A DNA stretch of 64,000 bases from a bacterium (GCA_016124195.1 WGOE01000004.1:62001-126000); one strand, 5' to 3'. Counted from the stretch's first letter, positions 50,573-61,204 are shown. Made by a program: numbers and translations. The notes: generated by a model not told the origin, from the sequence alone.

Positions 50573-51709
50573 ATGAAACTGCCGCATGATCACATCGACC
50601 CGGACGGGCTGCAAGAATTCTCGGTCGTGTTCACCGACCGCTCGCTCAACCACATGTCGCAGCGGTTTCAAGGCGTCATGCGTGAGGTGTCGAGCCTGCT
50701 GAAAGAGGTCTACCACGGCACCGCAACCGCGCTGGTGCCGGGCGGCGGCACCTATGCGATGGAGGCCGTGGCGCGGCAGTTCGGCCAGGGCAAGTCCTTG
50801 ATCGTGCGGAACGGCTGGTTCTCGTATCGCTGGACACAGATCTTCGAGGCAGGTGGATTTGCCAAGGAAAGCCATGTGATCATGGCAGAGCGCAGGGGGG
50901 CAGACGCCACCGCCCCCTTCGCGCCGCCGCCGATCGAAGAGGTCGTGGCCAAAATCCACGCGCTGCGCCCCGATGCGGTCTTTGCGCCGCATGTGGAAAC
51001 CTCGGCCGGGATCATCCTGCCGGACGACTACATCACCTCGATGGCCACCGCGGCGCATGAGGTGGGGGCGCTGATGGTGCTGGATTGCATCGCCTCGGGC
51101 TGCATCTGGGTCGATATGGCGGCGACCGGGGTGGATGTGCTGATTTCGGCGCCGCAGAAGGGCTGGTCGGCCTCGCCCGCCGCGGGGATCGTGGTGATGA
51201 GCCCGCGGGCCGAGGCGCGGCTGGCCGAGACCGCCTCGAACTCCTTCGCGCTGGATCTGAAGAAGTGGCGCGCGATGATGGCGGCCTATGAGGCAGGCGG
51301 CCATGCCTACCACGCCACGATGCCCACCGATGCGATCCTGGGCCTGCGCGATGCGATGCGCGAAACCCGGGCGATGGGGTTTGCCGAGGCCAAGGCGGCG
51401 CAATGGCTGCTGGGGCGGTCGGTGCGGGCCATGCTGGTGCAGCGCGGCGTGACTTCGGTTGCGGCCGAGGGCTTTCAGGCGCCCGGTGTCGTGGTCAGCT
51501 ATACCGGCGATCCCGACATCCAGAACGGGTCGAAGTTCCGCGCGGCAGGCTATCAGATCGCGGCCGGCGTGCCCTTGCAGGTCGGCGAGGGGGCCGAGTT
51601 CCGCACCTTCCGTCTGGGGCTTTTCGGTCTGGACAAACTCAAGGATGTCACCGCAACGCTGGAACGTCTGACAGCGGCTCTGGACGCCGCCTTGCCAGCC
51701 GCGGCGTGA
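50573..51709 (+). CDS. class V aminotransferase (alanine/serine-glyoxylate aminotransferase-like)
   Basis: GTATALVPGGGTYAMEAVARQ, VLISAPQKGWSASPAAGIVVMS PLP-lysine motif. Confidence 0.87.
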   Translation: MKLPHDHIDPDGLQEFSVVFTDRSLNHMSQRFQGVMREVSSLLKEVYHGTATALVPGGGTYAMEAVARQFGQGKSLIVRNGWFSYRWTQIFEAGGFAKESHVIMAERRGADATAPFAPPPIEEVVAKIHALRPDAVFAPHVETSAGIILPDDYITSMATAAHEVGALMVLDCIASGCIWVDMAATGVDVLISAPQKGWSASPAAGIVVMSPRAEARLAETASNSFALDLKKWRAMMAAYEAGGHAYHATMPTDAILGLRDAMRETRAMGFAEAKAAQWLLGRSVRAMLVQRGVTSVAAEGFQAPGVVVSYTGDPDIQNGSKFRAAGYQIAAGVPLQVGEGAEFRTFRLGLFGLDKLKDVTATLERLTAALDAALPAAA

Positions 51710-51716
51710 TTTTCCG

Positions 51717-51772
51717 GCCTGCGCGCCCGGTTTGGGCCGCGCAGGCTCCGCCGGGAGTATTTGGGCAAAGCG
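51717..51772 (-). repeat. hairpin+box element (hairpin 51717-51746, box 51745-51772)
   Basis: GCCTGCGCG...CGCGCAGGC 9-bp stem followed by TCCGCCGGGAGTATTTGGGCAAAG. Confidence 0.6.
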
Positions 51773-51822
51773 CAATGGGGATTTTGGTCCCTGTGCTGGC
51801 GCCATAGGCTTGTCCCGCCGGG

Positions 51823-53019
51823 TCAGCGCAGCCCCAAGCCCGCCCGCATCAGGGTGCGCCGGATCGGGGTCAGCCCGTGCAAGGCATTGAGGCCAAGCGC
51901 GCGCAAATCGCGCAGCAGTGGCGCCTCGGCCATCGAGGCGCGGTTGAGCGCGTCGATGCCCAGCACCCGGGCGGTTACTTCGGGATGGCGCCGGCGGTGA
52001 TAGGCCTCCAGCATCGCGCTGCCGCCCAGGCCATCAGGATTGTCGCGCGCAAGGTACAGCAGGGCTGCAAGGTCCGCGAGGCTCATGTTCAGGCCCTGCG
52101 CGCCGATCGGCGGGACGACATGCGCCGCCTCGGCCATCAGGGCCAGCCGCTCGCCCGACATGCGGTGCGCGATCTGGGCGATCATCGGCCAGACCATCCG
52201 CCTTGAGGCCAGGGTCAGCGGGCCCAGGATCAGGCAGGAGCGCGCGTTGATTTCCGCCTCGAAAGCAGCGTCGGGCAGGGCGGCCAGCCGCAGGGCCTCG
52301 GGGGCGCGCTCCATCCAGACCACGGCAGAGGCGGGCATGCCATTCAGATCGGGCAGCGGGACCAGCGTGAAAGGCCCGCCCGAACGGTGGATTTCGGTCG
52401 AGATGTTCTGGTGCGGCACCTTGTGGGTCACCGCGAAGGTCAGTGCCTTTTGCCCGTAGCGCAGTGTCCTGACCCCGATGCCGGAAGCCTGCCGCATGGT
52501 AGAATTGCGCCCGTCAGCCGCGATCACCAGCCGCGTCTCGACGACGGAATGGTCGGACAGGGTGACCAGCGCCGTGTCTTGCCGGGTCAGGATCGCCGTT
52601 GTGGCAAGGCCGGGCAGGAAGGTGACATTCGGCAATTCGGCCAGACGCGCCAGCATCTCGCGCCGCAAAAGCCAGTTGGGCAGGTTGTAGCCGAAGGGCA
52701 GGTCCGACAGTTCCGAAGAGTCGAAGTCCTTGATGTAGCGCGGTTCCTCGGTCTTGCCGCCGGCATCGACGATGCGCATGACCTGAAGCGCCGCCGCATG
52801 GGGCCGAAGGCGCGCCCAGAGGCCCGCCGCTTCGAGCACGGCGACCGAGGGGGTCAGGAAGGCCGTGGTGCGCAGATCCGCGCCGGGGGCGGTGGCCTCG
52901 GTCACCGGCGGGCTCGGCTCGACACAGATCACCGAAAACCCGGCCGCGCCGAAGGCTGCCGCTGCGGTCAAGCCGGCGACGCCGCCGCCGGAAATCATTA
53001 TGTCTGTGGTCTTGCGCAT
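51823..53019 (-). CDS. UbiH/UbiF family FAD-dependent monooxygenase
   Basis: DIMISGGGVAGLTAAAAFGAAGFSVICVEP, DGRNSTMR, EAAHVVPPIGAQGLNMSLADLAAL. Confidence 0.9.
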   Translation of the reverse strand: MRKTTDIMISGGGVAGLTAAAAFGAAGFSVICVEPSPPVTEATAPGADLRTTAFLTPSVAVLEAAGLWARLRPHAAALQVMRIVDAGGKTEEPRYIKDFDSSELSDLPFGYNLPNWLLRREMLARLAELPNVTFLPGLATTAILTRQDTALVTLSDHSVVETRLVIAADGRNSTMRQASGIGVRTLRYGQKALTFAVTHKVPHQNISTEIHRSGGPFTLVPLPDLNGMPASAVVWMERAPEALRLAALPDAAFEAEINARSCLILGPLTLASRRMVWPMIAQIAHRMSGERLALMAEAAHVVPPIGAQGLNMSLADLAALLYLARDNPDGLGGSAMLEAYHRRRHPEVTARVLGIDALNRASMAEAPLLRDLRALGLNALHGLTPIRRTLMRAGLGLR

Positions 53020-53079
53020 GTCAGCCTCCGTCATGGCCTATCTAGGGCGGACTGGCGGAAAAGCGAAGCCGGTTTGGCC

Positions 53080-53304
53080 TCAGGGCCGCGAGATGGCGAC
53101 GATAAGTCCCAGCATCACCGGCACCATGGCCAGAGCGGTCAGGGTCAGCGCGACCAGGCCCCAGATCTTCACGGCCAGGACCAGCGCCGTCAGCATGATG
53201 ACCAGGACATACCAGATCAGGTCGATGTCCTTTTCCACCGCACGGGTCACCGGCCCGACGACGGGAATGGCATAAAAGAGGCGGGCGGGCAGGGATTGCG
53301 ACAT
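53080..53304 (-). CDS. small hypothetical membrane protein
   Basis: MSQSLPARLFYAIPVVGPVTRAVEKDIDLIWYVLVIMLTALVLAVKIWG; two TM segments. Confidence 0.65.
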   Translation of the reverse strand: MSQSLPARLFYAIPVVGPVTRAVEKDIDLIWYVLVIMLTALVLAVKIWGLVALTLTALAMVPVMLGLIVAISRP

Positions 53305-53366
53305 TGCGGTCAACTCGGGACTCGTGGAAGGTCTATGCTGCATTGCAGCAAAAGCCGCCGCCCCCG

Positions 53367-54008
53367 TCAAATCACTTTGCCGAGAAAGCCGGTCAGGTCA
53401 TCGGTATGGTGATGGATATGCAGGGATTTCAGGGCTTTGGGCGCCACATGCACGGTGCGCATGCCCATGGCATGGGGCGCTGCAAGGTTGCGGGCATCAT
53501 CTTCGAACATGGCGGCCGCGCCCGGGTTCAGGCCGTCCGCGGCGAAGACGGCCTCGAAGGCGGCGCGTTCGGGTTTGGGCAGGAATCCTGCGTTTTCAAT
53601 GCCGTAGACGGCATCAAACAGGCCCGAAAGCCCGCGGGCCGCCAGCACCTTGCGGGCATAGGGCACGCAGGCATTGGTATAGACGATGCGGCGCCCCGGC
53701 AGGGCCGCTATGGCCTGCGCAAGATCCGGGTCCTGCGGCAGAATCGAAAAGTCGATGTCATGCACCTCGTCCAGATAGGGGGCGGGGTCGATCCGATGCT
53801 CGCGCATCAGCCCGGCCAGCGTGGTGCCATAGGTGTCCCAATAGTGCTGGCGCAGCCGGTTCGCCTCGGTCCGCGCCACGCCAAGGGTGCGCATGACATA
53901 GCCGGTCATCCTGACCTCGATCTGGTCGAACAGCCGGTGCTGCGGCGGATAAAGCGTGTTGTCGAGGTCGAAGACCCAGGTGGTGACATGTCTGAACTGG
54001 TCGCGCAT
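53367..54008 (-). CDS. HAD-superfamily pyrimidine 5'-nucleotidase-like protein
   Basis: VFDLDNTLYPPQHRLFDQIEVRM, RIVYTNACVPYARKVL, AAMFEDDARNLAAPHAMGM. Confidence 0.9.
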   Translation of the reverse strand: MRDQFRHVTTWVFDLDNTLYPPQHRLFDQIEVRMTGYVMRTLGVARTEANRLRQHYWDTYGTTLAGLMREHRIDPAPYLDEVHDIDFSILPQDPDLAQAIAALPGRRIVYTNACVPYARKVLAARGLSGLFDAVYGIENAGFLPKPERAAFEAVFAADGLNPGAAAMFEDDARNLAAPHAMGMRTVHVAPKALKSLHIHHHTDDLTGFLGKVI

Positions 54009-54105
54009 GGGGTAAAGCCTAGCGGGCGGGCGGTGGCTTGTCGATAGGGGGGCGGGGCGCTAGGGTCGGCGGGCCGGCGTGAGGACCGGCGCAAAGAGGG
54101 ACGAC

Positions 54106-54729
54106 ATGGCGAAGGATGCCTATACGCTGATCCTTGAGGCGATCGAGGCGGGTTTTTTCAAGCCCGGCGACCGGCTGGTGGAATCCGAACTGGCCGAACG
54201 CTTTGGCGTCAGCCGGACCCCGGTGCGCGAGGCGTTGCAGCGGCTGGAGACCCAGGCCATGCTGACGCGGGACGGGCGCAGCCTGATCGTGGCCTCGCTG
54301 GATCACAACCAGTTGTCCGAACTTTATGCGGTGCGTACCGAGCTTGAAGGGCTGGCGGCGCGCCATGCGACCGAAGAGGAACTGCGCGTGCTGCGCTCGA
54401 TGGTGGAGGAAGACCGCGCGCTCTTGGGCGGCGATCCCCGCGCGCTGAGCCGGGCCAACAAGCGGTTTCACAAGCAGATCCATCTGGCCAGCCACAACCG
54501 CTTTCTGGTGCAGCAACTGGATCTGGTGCACCGCTCGATGGCGCTGATGGCCAACACGTCCTTTGCCGCCGAGGGCCGCGACGGGCCGGCGCTGGACGAA
54601 CACGCCCGCATCGTCGCCGCCATCGAGGCGCGCGATGGCGAGGCGGCCTATGCGGCGCTGAAGGCCCATATCTCCAAGGCCTTCGAGACGCGGCTGCGCG
54701 TCGATGCCGGAGAGTTGCGCGTCAGATAA
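54106..54729 (+). CDS. GntR family transcriptional regulator (FadR/FCD type)
   Basis: FFKPGDRLVESELAERFGVSRTPVREALQRLETQAML HTH; FCD-like C-domain. Confidence 0.92.
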   Translation: MAKDAYTLILEAIEAGFFKPGDRLVESELAERFGVSRTPVREALQRLETQAMLTRDGRSLIVASLDHNQLSELYAVRTELEGLAARHATEEELRVLRSMVEEDRALLGGDPRALSRANKRFHKQIHLASHNRFLVQQLDLVHRSMALMANTSFAAEGRDGPALDEHARIVAAIEARDGEAAYAALKAHISKAFETRLRVDAGELRVR

Positions 54730-54741
54730 GGCGGGGCCGTA

Positions 54742-56661
54742 TCAATGCAGGGCGCCGTGGGTGGTCTTGTCCCAATAGAAGGGCCTGTGCAGCATCTCCC
54801 ATCCGGCCTTGTAGGCGGCAAAGGCCTGCAGCGGGAAATACAGGATCAAGGTCGGCACCCAGAGCACCGAAAGCCTGTGGCCCGAACGTTTCAGCCCCAG
54901 CACGCCGATGGCGATGTTCACGATCTCGCAGGCCATGAAGAGGCTGGTCATCAGGCCCATGGTCTGCGGACTGATCAGGCCGCTCAGGGGATGGCCGAGG
55001 CCCAGGAAGAAGCTCCACATCGACCACAGAAGCGGCGCCAGCAGCGCCTGGCTCAGGCTTCCCAGAAACAGGATCTGGAACCCGGCGAAGGCCCGCGGGC
55101 CAAGCTCGCGGTAGAGCCGGACCGGTTCGCGCATATGGGTCAGGTAGGTCATCATGTAGCCCTTGATCCAGCGCGACCTTTGCTTGACCCAGGGCAGGCC
55201 GAGGCAGTTCGCCTCTTCCAGCGTGGTCGAGGGCAGAATCTCGGTCCGGTAGCCGTGACGGGCAAGGCGCATGCCCAGATCGGCATCCTCGGTCACGTTA
55301 TAGGCGTCCCAGCCGCCGAGCGATTCAAGGATCTCGCGCCGGAAGAACAGCGTCGTGCCACCCAGCGGCAAAGGCAGGCCAAGCCGTTCGAGCCCCGGCA
55401 GCACCACGCGGAACCAACTGGCGTATTCGATGGTGAAGCAGCGCGCCAGCCAGTTCTTGGACGGGTTGTAGAAATCGAGCGCGCCCTGCAGGCAGGCAAC
55501 CTGCGGGCCGCGTTGGGCAAAGCGGTCGACCACCTTGCGGATCTGGTCGGGCGCCGGCGCGTCCTCGGCGTCATAGACGCCCACGATCGAGCCCCGGCAT
55601 TGGGTCAGCCCGAAGTTGAGCGCGCGCGGCTTGGTCTTGACCCGCCCGGCGGGCACCACCACGACGCGCATCCAGCCGGGCAGATCGGCACGCGCCAGCG
55701 CATGGCGGGTCAGGTGGTCCTCTTCCTCGACAACCAGCATGATATCCAGAAGATCGCGCGGATAATCCAGCTTTCCCAAGCGGTTGACCAATCGGCTCGC
55801 GATGTTGCTTTCGCGGTAAAGCGCCACCATGATCGACACGACCGGCAGGCGGGCCAGAGTCGCAGCGCGGGCGGAATCGGCGGGCGGCCGGCGCATGGCC
55901 GCGAAAAGGGCCGCCGCCTTCATCCCGGTCGACAGGATCAGCGTGAAGACCGCCCAGATCGTCAGCACGGCAAGGATCGGCCGCAGCGCCAGGATCGAGA
56001 TCAGTCCGGCCGCCCCCAGAAGGCGCAGGGTGGCCGGGCTGGCCTTGCGATAGCCGCGGCAGCTTTGATCCAGCGCGACCCGGGTTTCCGCGGCCCGCGC
56101 CATCGTCACGCCGCGTGCGGCGAGGATCGCCTGCTCGATCCAGCGGGCGGGGGCGAGGCTGGGCAGGACAGGGCCAAAGACCCGCTCCAGCCGCAACCTG
56201 TGGCGGCTGAACGCCGCGGGGTCGGCGGCGGCGATGACGGTGGCATGGCCCAGATTGCGCAGGGGCAGCAGTTGTTCGGACAGGCAGAACACCGGATCGA
56301 GCCGGTCGATCAGTCTTGGGTCGGGGGTGATCGACAGGTCTGCCGGGCCGATCCCGGTCAACCGGTGCAGGGCGGCGTAAAGCGGCGCCTCGGCCACCAG
56401 ACCGTGATCCAGCAGCAGATCGGTCATCCGGCTGCCGGGGCGTTCCGAATGACGCGCCAGCGCCTGCAACAGGGCATGCGGGGCCAGAACCCCTTCGCGC
56501 AGAAGGTGGATCGCCAGACGTTCGTCCGCCTCGGGGATCTGCGGTGCAGCGACCGGAACGCTCTGCGGCACGAAAGGGTGCAGCACCCGCTGACCGGGCA
56601 CATAGGCCCGGGCGTGCCCCGGATCCGCCTGCAAATCTGCCTGTCGCGCGAGGATCGACAT
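54742..56661 (-). CDS. family 2 glycosyltransferase with N-terminal MshEN-like domain
   Basis: GT2 motifs VSIMVALYRE, VYDAEDAPAPDQI, EDADLGMRLARHGY, QRSRWIKGY; N-term RLAIHLLREGVLAPHALLQAL / SRMTDLLLDHGLVAEAPLYAALHRLTGI. Confidence 0.88.
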   Translation of the reverse strand: MSILARQADLQADPGHARAYVPGQRVLHPFVPQSVPVAAPQIPEADERLAIHLLREGVLAPHALLQALARHSERPGSRMTDLLLDHGLVAEAPLYAALHRLTGIGPADLSITPDPRLIDRLDPVFCLSEQLLPLRNLGHATVIAAADPAAFSRHRLRLERVFGPVLPSLAPARWIEQAILAARGVTMARAAETRVALDQSCRGYRKASPATLRLLGAAGLISILALRPILAVLTIWAVFTLILSTGMKAAALFAAMRRPPADSARAATLARLPVVSIMVALYRESNIASRLVNRLGKLDYPRDLLDIMLVVEEEDHLTRHALARADLPGWMRVVVVPAGRVKTKPRALNFGLTQCRGSIVGVYDAEDAPAPDQIRKVVDRFAQRGPQVACLQGALDFYNPSKNWLARCFTIEYASWFRVVLPGLERLGLPLPLGGTTLFFRREILESLGGWDAYNVTEDADLGMRLARHGYRTEILPSTTLEEANCLGLPWVKQRSRWIKGYMMTYLTHMREPVRLYRELGPRAFAGFQILFLGSLSQALLAPLLWSMWSFFLGLGHPLSGLISPQTMGLMTSLFMACEIVNIAIGVLGLKRSGHRLSVLWVPTLILYFPLQAFAAYKAGWEMLHRPFYWDKTTHGALH

Positions 56662-56938
56662 TCTGCCCCCTTGGACCGGCGCGGCCCAACCGGGGCACTT
56701 TCACCGGCCAAAGGTTAAGACGGTCTTAACGAACTGGCTCAAAGTCGCGCGATTGCGCCCTTTGCAGCGCGGTACTTCACAAAACCCGCAAGGCCGGCCC
56801 GGGTGCAAGGCCCACGCCCGCACCGGACCCGGTTGCCGATCCGTGTGAGCCTATGTGTGGTAGGGGCAGGGCAGCTGGCTTCGACGCGGCGGAGGGCCGG
56901 GGATCGACCGATTCGGCGCGCCGGATCGCAGCCCTGTC

Positions 56939-58096
56939 TCAGGCGGCACGGCGGGCGCGCATCGCTGCAGCGAAACGTTCGAACAGGTAATAGCTGTCCT
57001 GTGGGCCGGGCGAGGCCTCGGGGTGGTACTGCACGGAAAAGATCGGCTTGCCATCGACCGCAATGCCGCAGTTCGACCCGTCGAACAGGCTGACATGGGT
57101 TTCCGACACGCCCTTGGGCAGGGTCTGGCTGTCGACCGTGAAGCCGTGGTTCATCGAGGTGATCTCGACCTTGCCAGTGGTCAGGTCCTTGACCGGATGG
57201 TTGGCGCCGTGATGGCCGTGGTTCATCTTGACGGTGGTGGCGCCCAAGGCCAGCGCCAGCATCTGATGGCCAAGGCAGATGCCGAACAGGGGCAGGTCAG
57301 CCGCCAGAACGCCCTGGATCATCGGCACCGCATAGCTGCCTGTCGCCGCCGGATCGCCGGGGCCGTTGGACAGGAAAACGCCTTCGGGGTTCAACGCCAG
57401 CACATCTTCGGCCGTGGCGGTGGCGGGCAGGACGGTGACCTCGCAACCGGCCGAGGCGAGGCAGCGCAAGATGTTGCGCTTCGCACCATAGTCGATGGCC
57501 ACGACCCGCAGGCCCGTGCCCTCGCGCCGGGCATAGCCTTGCGGCCAGGCCCACCGCATCTCGTCCCAACGGTAGCTTTGCGTGCAGGAGACCTCTTTGG
57601 CCAGATCAAGGCCGACCAGCCCCTTCCAGGCCCGGGCCTTGGCCACCAGCGCGCCGATGTCGAAAACCCCATCGGGGTTGTGCGCCAGCGCCACATGCGG
57701 CGCCCCCTGCTGGCGGATCGCCCGGGTAAGCCGCCGCGTATCGAGGCCGCCGATGCCGATCCGGCCCTTGGCCTTCATCCAGTCCAGAAGATCGCCAGTG
57801 GCGCGCCAGTTCGATGGCTCGGTCGGGTCCCATTTGACCACCATGCCGGCGGCGACGGGCAGGGCTGTCTCGTCATCCTCGGCCGTGGTGCCGGTGTTGC
57901 CGATATGGGGGAAGGTGAAGGTCACGACCTGGCCCGCATAGGACGGGTCGGTCATGATTTCCTGATAGCCGGTCATGGCGGTGTTGAAGACCAGTTCGGC
58001 CACCGTCTCGCCCGTGGCACCAAAGCCGCGGCCGAAGAAGAGGGTCCCGTCGGCCAGGGCGATGCAGGCGGTGGGCTTTTCGGTCGGGGTGGGCAT
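56939..58096 (-). CDS. carA: carbamoyl-phosphate synthase small subunit
   Basis: ALADGTLFFGRGFGATGETVAELVFNTAMTGYQEIMTDPSYAGQ, LFGICLGHQMLALALG, QYHPEASPGPQDS. Confidence 0.97.
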   Translation of the reverse strand: MPTPTEKPTACIALADGTLFFGRGFGATGETVAELVFNTAMTGYQEIMTDPSYAGQVVTFTFPHIGNTGTTAEDDETALPVAAGMVVKWDPTEPSNWRATGDLLDWMKAKGRIGIGGLDTRRLTRAIRQQGAPHVALAHNPDGVFDIGALVAKARAWKGLVGLDLAKEVSCTQSYRWDEMRWAWPQGYARREGTGLRVVAIDYGAKRNILRCLASAGCEVTVLPATATAEDVLALNPEGVFLSNGPGDPAATGSYAVPMIQGVLAADLPLFGICLGHQMLALALGATTVKMNHGHHGANHPVKDLTTGKVEITSMNHGFTVDSQTLPKGVSETHVSLFDGSNCGIAVDGKPIFSVQYHPEASPGPQDSYYLFERFAAAMRARRAA

Positions 58097-58281
58097 GGGG
58101 CGACTCCCTCGTCAGGCGGGTGGCGGCAAACGGGCGGAACCTAAGGTGTGCGGGCGGCCGGGTCAAGGTCACGGGCAATTGAGAATATAACGTCAAATCA
58201 ATGGCTTGGATTTATGCGCTCCGGTTGCGGGTGGCGGGGCTTGCGGATAAGCTGGGCACCGGACGGAAAAAGGGGGCGGAA

Positions 58282-58734
58282 ATGACGCTGCGCGACAATC
58301 TGATGGCGGAAATCAAGGAGGCCATGAAGGCCAAGGCGGCTGAACGGCTGTCGGCGCTGCGGCTGATGCTGAACGGCTTGAAGGAGCGCGAGATTGCCCT
58401 GCGCGGCGAGGGTTCGGAAATCACTGCGGCCGACGAATTGGCGGTTCTGGCCAAGATGGTCAAGCAGCGCCAGGATTCGGTGAAGGTCTATCTGGAAGGC
58501 GCGCGGCAGGATCTGGCTGACAAGGAAAGCGCCGAGATCCGGGTGATCGAGGAATTCCTGCCCAAGCCCTTGAGCGCCTCCGAGATCGAGGCCGCCATCG
58601 GCGCTGCGGTGGCCGAGGTGGGCGCCACCTCGATCAAGGACATGGGCCGGGTGATGGCCGCCCTGAAGGCCAAGTACACTGGCCAGATGGATTTCGGCGC
58701 GGTGGGCGCCTTGATCAAGGCGCGGCTTGGCTGA
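58282..58734 (+). CDS. GatB/YqeY domain-containing protein
   Basis: MTLRDNLMAEIKEAMKAKAAERLSALRLML...IKDMGRVMAALKAKYTGQMDFGAVGALIKARLG. Confidence 0.92.
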   Translation: MTLRDNLMAEIKEAMKAKAAERLSALRLMLNGLKEREIALRGEGSEITAADELAVLAKMVKQRQDSVKVYLEGARQDLADKESAEIRVIEEFLPKPLSASEIEAAIGAAVAEVGATSIKDMGRVMAALKAKYTGQMDFGAVGALIKARLG

Positions 58735-58743
58735 AACACACGC

Positions 58744-59229
58744 CTAGTGCAATCTGGCCAGCCGCGCCTCGAGTTCCGGCTTGAGGGCGATGCGTTCGGC
58801 CACGGTCAGAAAGGCGCCGAGTTCCACCTCGCGGCCACTGCCGGACAGGGTCAGGTAGCTTGGCACCGGGCCCGCGGTGGCATGCAGGGTCAGACGCACC
58901 CAATGCGGGTTGGCCTCCCAGGTCTGGCGGCGCCTCGGACCGACGCGCACCAGTTCGATCCGGTCGGTATTCAGGGTCAGCGTCTCGGTGATGGCGCGGT
59001 CCTTGTGGTTGCGGTCAAGCGCCCACCAGATCCCGCCGAGAGCCGCCCCCAGGAAGGGCAACAGCATCCAGAGGCCGGGATGGCCGAGCTGGCTGAGCAG
59101 TGGCAGCAGGAACAGCGCGGCGGTAAGGCCGATGAAGACCACAAAGCCGCGCGGTGTCAGCGAGCGGTGCGGCCAGAGCGTCAGGCGCTGCGGTTCGTCG
59201 GAAGTTTCAGGGGACCAGCGATAGGGCAT
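58744..59229 (-). CDS. DUF2244 domain-containing protein
   Basis: LWPHRSLTPRGFVVFIGLTAALFLLPLL, NPHWVRLTLH, GREVELGAFLTVAERIALKPELEARL. Confidence 0.88.
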   Translation of the reverse strand: MPYRWSPETSDEPQRLTLWPHRSLTPRGFVVFIGLTAALFLLPLLSQLGHPGLWMLLPFLGAALGGIWWALDRNHKDRAITETLTLNTDRIELVRVGPRRRQTWEANPHWVRLTLHATAGPVPSYLTLSGSGREVELGAFLTVAERIALKPELEARLARLH

Positions 59230-59480
59230 GATGGCGCAGGATAGTGTGAGCTTGCCGAAAGGGAAGTGGCGCGAAAACAGATAAATGCAGGCGCGTGCCA
59301 TCTTTGGCGGACATGAAGTGCCTTGTAATCTCTGCCGGAGTTTTCCTGCAAGTTACGATTTGGATTGAACTGGCATTCTGCCGGGGTGGCATAGGAAGAC
59401 AGCGCAATGGCCTGCGCCAGTCTGGAACATCAAGAGCCTCTTCAAGTACCGGCTCTCGCGGCCCTGATGCCCGGCAATGC

Positions 59481-59510
59481 AAAAGGGCCCCGGACTGTTC
59501 CGGGGCCCTC
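59481..59510 (-). terminator. strong rho-independent terminator of ctaD (GGGCCCCGGA-ACAG-TCCGGGGCCC-TTTT on minus strand)
   Basis: Perfect 10-bp stem, 4-nt loop, T4 tract, 18 nt after the ctaD stop. Confidence 0.88.
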
Positions 59511-59527
59511 TTGTCATGTCGTCAGCG

Positions 59528-61204
59528 TCAATGCGCGTGGCTGTGGTCCCAGTCTTCCCGCTTGGGCAGCTGCTCGAACGTGTGTTCGGGCGGCGGGCAG
59601 GGCAGGGTCCATTCCAGCGTGTCGGCATATTCGTTCCAGTAGTTCTTCACGGTGATCTTCTTGCCGTAGAACAGCGAGTAGAAAATCACCACGATGAAGA
59701 ACACGAAGGACGCAAAGGACAGGAAGGCGCCGTAGGACGAGATCTTGTTCCAGTAGGCGAAGGCTTCCGGGTAGTCGATGTAGCGGCGCGGCATGCCTTG
59801 CCGACCCAGGAAGTGCTGCGGGAAGAAGGTCAGGTTGGCCCCGATGAACATCGCCCAGAAGTGCAGCTTGCCCGCCCATTCCGGATACTCGCGGCCCGAC
59901 ATCTTGCCGAACCAGAAGTAGATCCCGGCGAAGATGCCGAAGACGGCGCCAAGGCTCATCACATAGTGGAAGTGCGCCACGACGTAATAGGTGTCGTGAT
60001 ACAGACGGTCGACGGGCGCTTGCGAAAGCATGATGCCGGTCACACCGCCCACGGTGAAGAGGAACAGGAAGCCGAAGGCCCAGAGCATCGGCGTCTTGAA
60101 CTCGATCGAGCCGCCCCACATCGTGGCGATCCACGAGAAGACCTTCACCCCGGTCGGCACTGCGATGACCATGGTGGCCATCATGAAGTAGCTTTGCTGG
60201 GTCAGCGACATGCCGACCGTGTACATGTGGTGCGCCCAGACGACGAAGCCCAGCACCCCGATGGCGACCATCGCATAGACCATCGGCAGGTAACCGAAGA
60301 CCGGCTTCTTCGAGAAGGTCGCGATGACATGGCTGATGATGCCGAAGGCCGGGATCACGATGATATACACCTCCGGGTGGCCAAAGAACCACAGGATGTG
60401 CTGATAAAGGATCGGGTCGCCACCGCCGGCCGGGTCAAAGAAGGTCGTCCCGAAGTTGCGGTCGGTCAGCAGCATCGTGATCGCACCGGCCAGAACCGGC
60501 AGAGCCAGCAGGATCAGCCAGGCGGTCACGAAGATCGACCAGGCGAACAGCGGCACCTTGTGCATCGTCATGCCCGGCGCGCGCATGTTCAGGAAGGTCG
60601 TGATCATGTTGATCGCGCCCAGGATCGACGAAGCGCCCGACAGGTGGACGGCGAAAATCGCGAGGTCCATCGCATAGCCGTCCTCCTTGGAGGACAGCGG
60701 CGGGTAAAGCACCCAGCCAACGCCCGCGCCGTGTCCACCCTCGCCACCCGGCGCAAAGACCGACAGCACCGCAAGGGTCGAGCCGGCCACATACATCCAG
60801 TAGGACAGGTTGTTCATCCGCGGGAAGGCCATGTCCGGCGCACCGATGTGCAGCGGCATGAAGTAGTTGCCAAAGCCGCCGAACAGCGCCGGGATGACGA
60901 CGAAGAACATCATCAGGATGCCGTGGGCCGTGATCAGCACGTTGTACTGGTGCCCGTCCGGCGTGCAGGGCTGGCTCGCGTCGGCGAACAGCCGCAGGCC
61001 TTCCGCGCAGAAATACTGCACGCCCGGATTCATCAGTTCCAACCGCATGTAGACGGTGAACAGAACCGAAACGAAACCGACAAGACCGCCGGTAAAGAGG
61101 TAAAGGATTCCGATATCCTTGTGGTTCGTCGACATGAACCAGCGGGTGAAGAACCCTTTCTGCTCATGGTCGTGGCCATGGATGGCTGCGTCGGCCATTG
61201 GCAT
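59528..61204 (-). CDS. ctaD: cytochrome c oxidase subunit I (aa3-type)
   Basis: [75 protein letters not shown] track extends falsely to 61573. Confidence 0.96.
   Translation of the reverse strand: MPMADAAIHGHDHEQKGFFTRWFMSTNHKDIGILYLFTGGLVGFVSVLFTVYMRLELMNPGVQYFCAEGLRLFADASQPCTPDGHQYNVLITAHGILMMFFVVIPALFGGFGNYFMPLHIGAPDMAFPRMNNLSYWMYVAGSTLAVLSVFAPGGEGGHGAGVGWVLYPPLSSKEDGYAMDLAIFAVHLSGASSILGAINMITTFLNMRAPGMTMHKVPLFAWSIFVTAWLILLALPVLAGAITMLLTDRNFGTTFFDPAGGGDPILYQHILWFFGHPEVYIIVIPAFGIISHVIATFSKKPVFGYLPMVYAMVAIGVLGFVVWAHHMYTVGMSLTQQSYFMMATMVIAVPTGVKVFSWIATMWGGSIEFKTPMLWAFGFLFLFTVGGVTGIMLSQAPVDRLYHDTYYVVAHFHYVMSLGAVFGIFAGIYFWFGKMSGREYPEWAGKLHFWAMFIGANLTFFPQHFLGRQGMPRRYIDYPEAFAYWNKISSYGAFLSFASFVFFIVVIFYSLFYGKKITVKNYWNEYADTLEWTLPCPPPEHTFEQLPKREDWDHSHAH

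Noticed and set aside
54745-56718. 657-aa + ORF
   Set aside because: Antisense to the MshEN-like glycosyltransferase; low-complexity Q/R/H/G composition.
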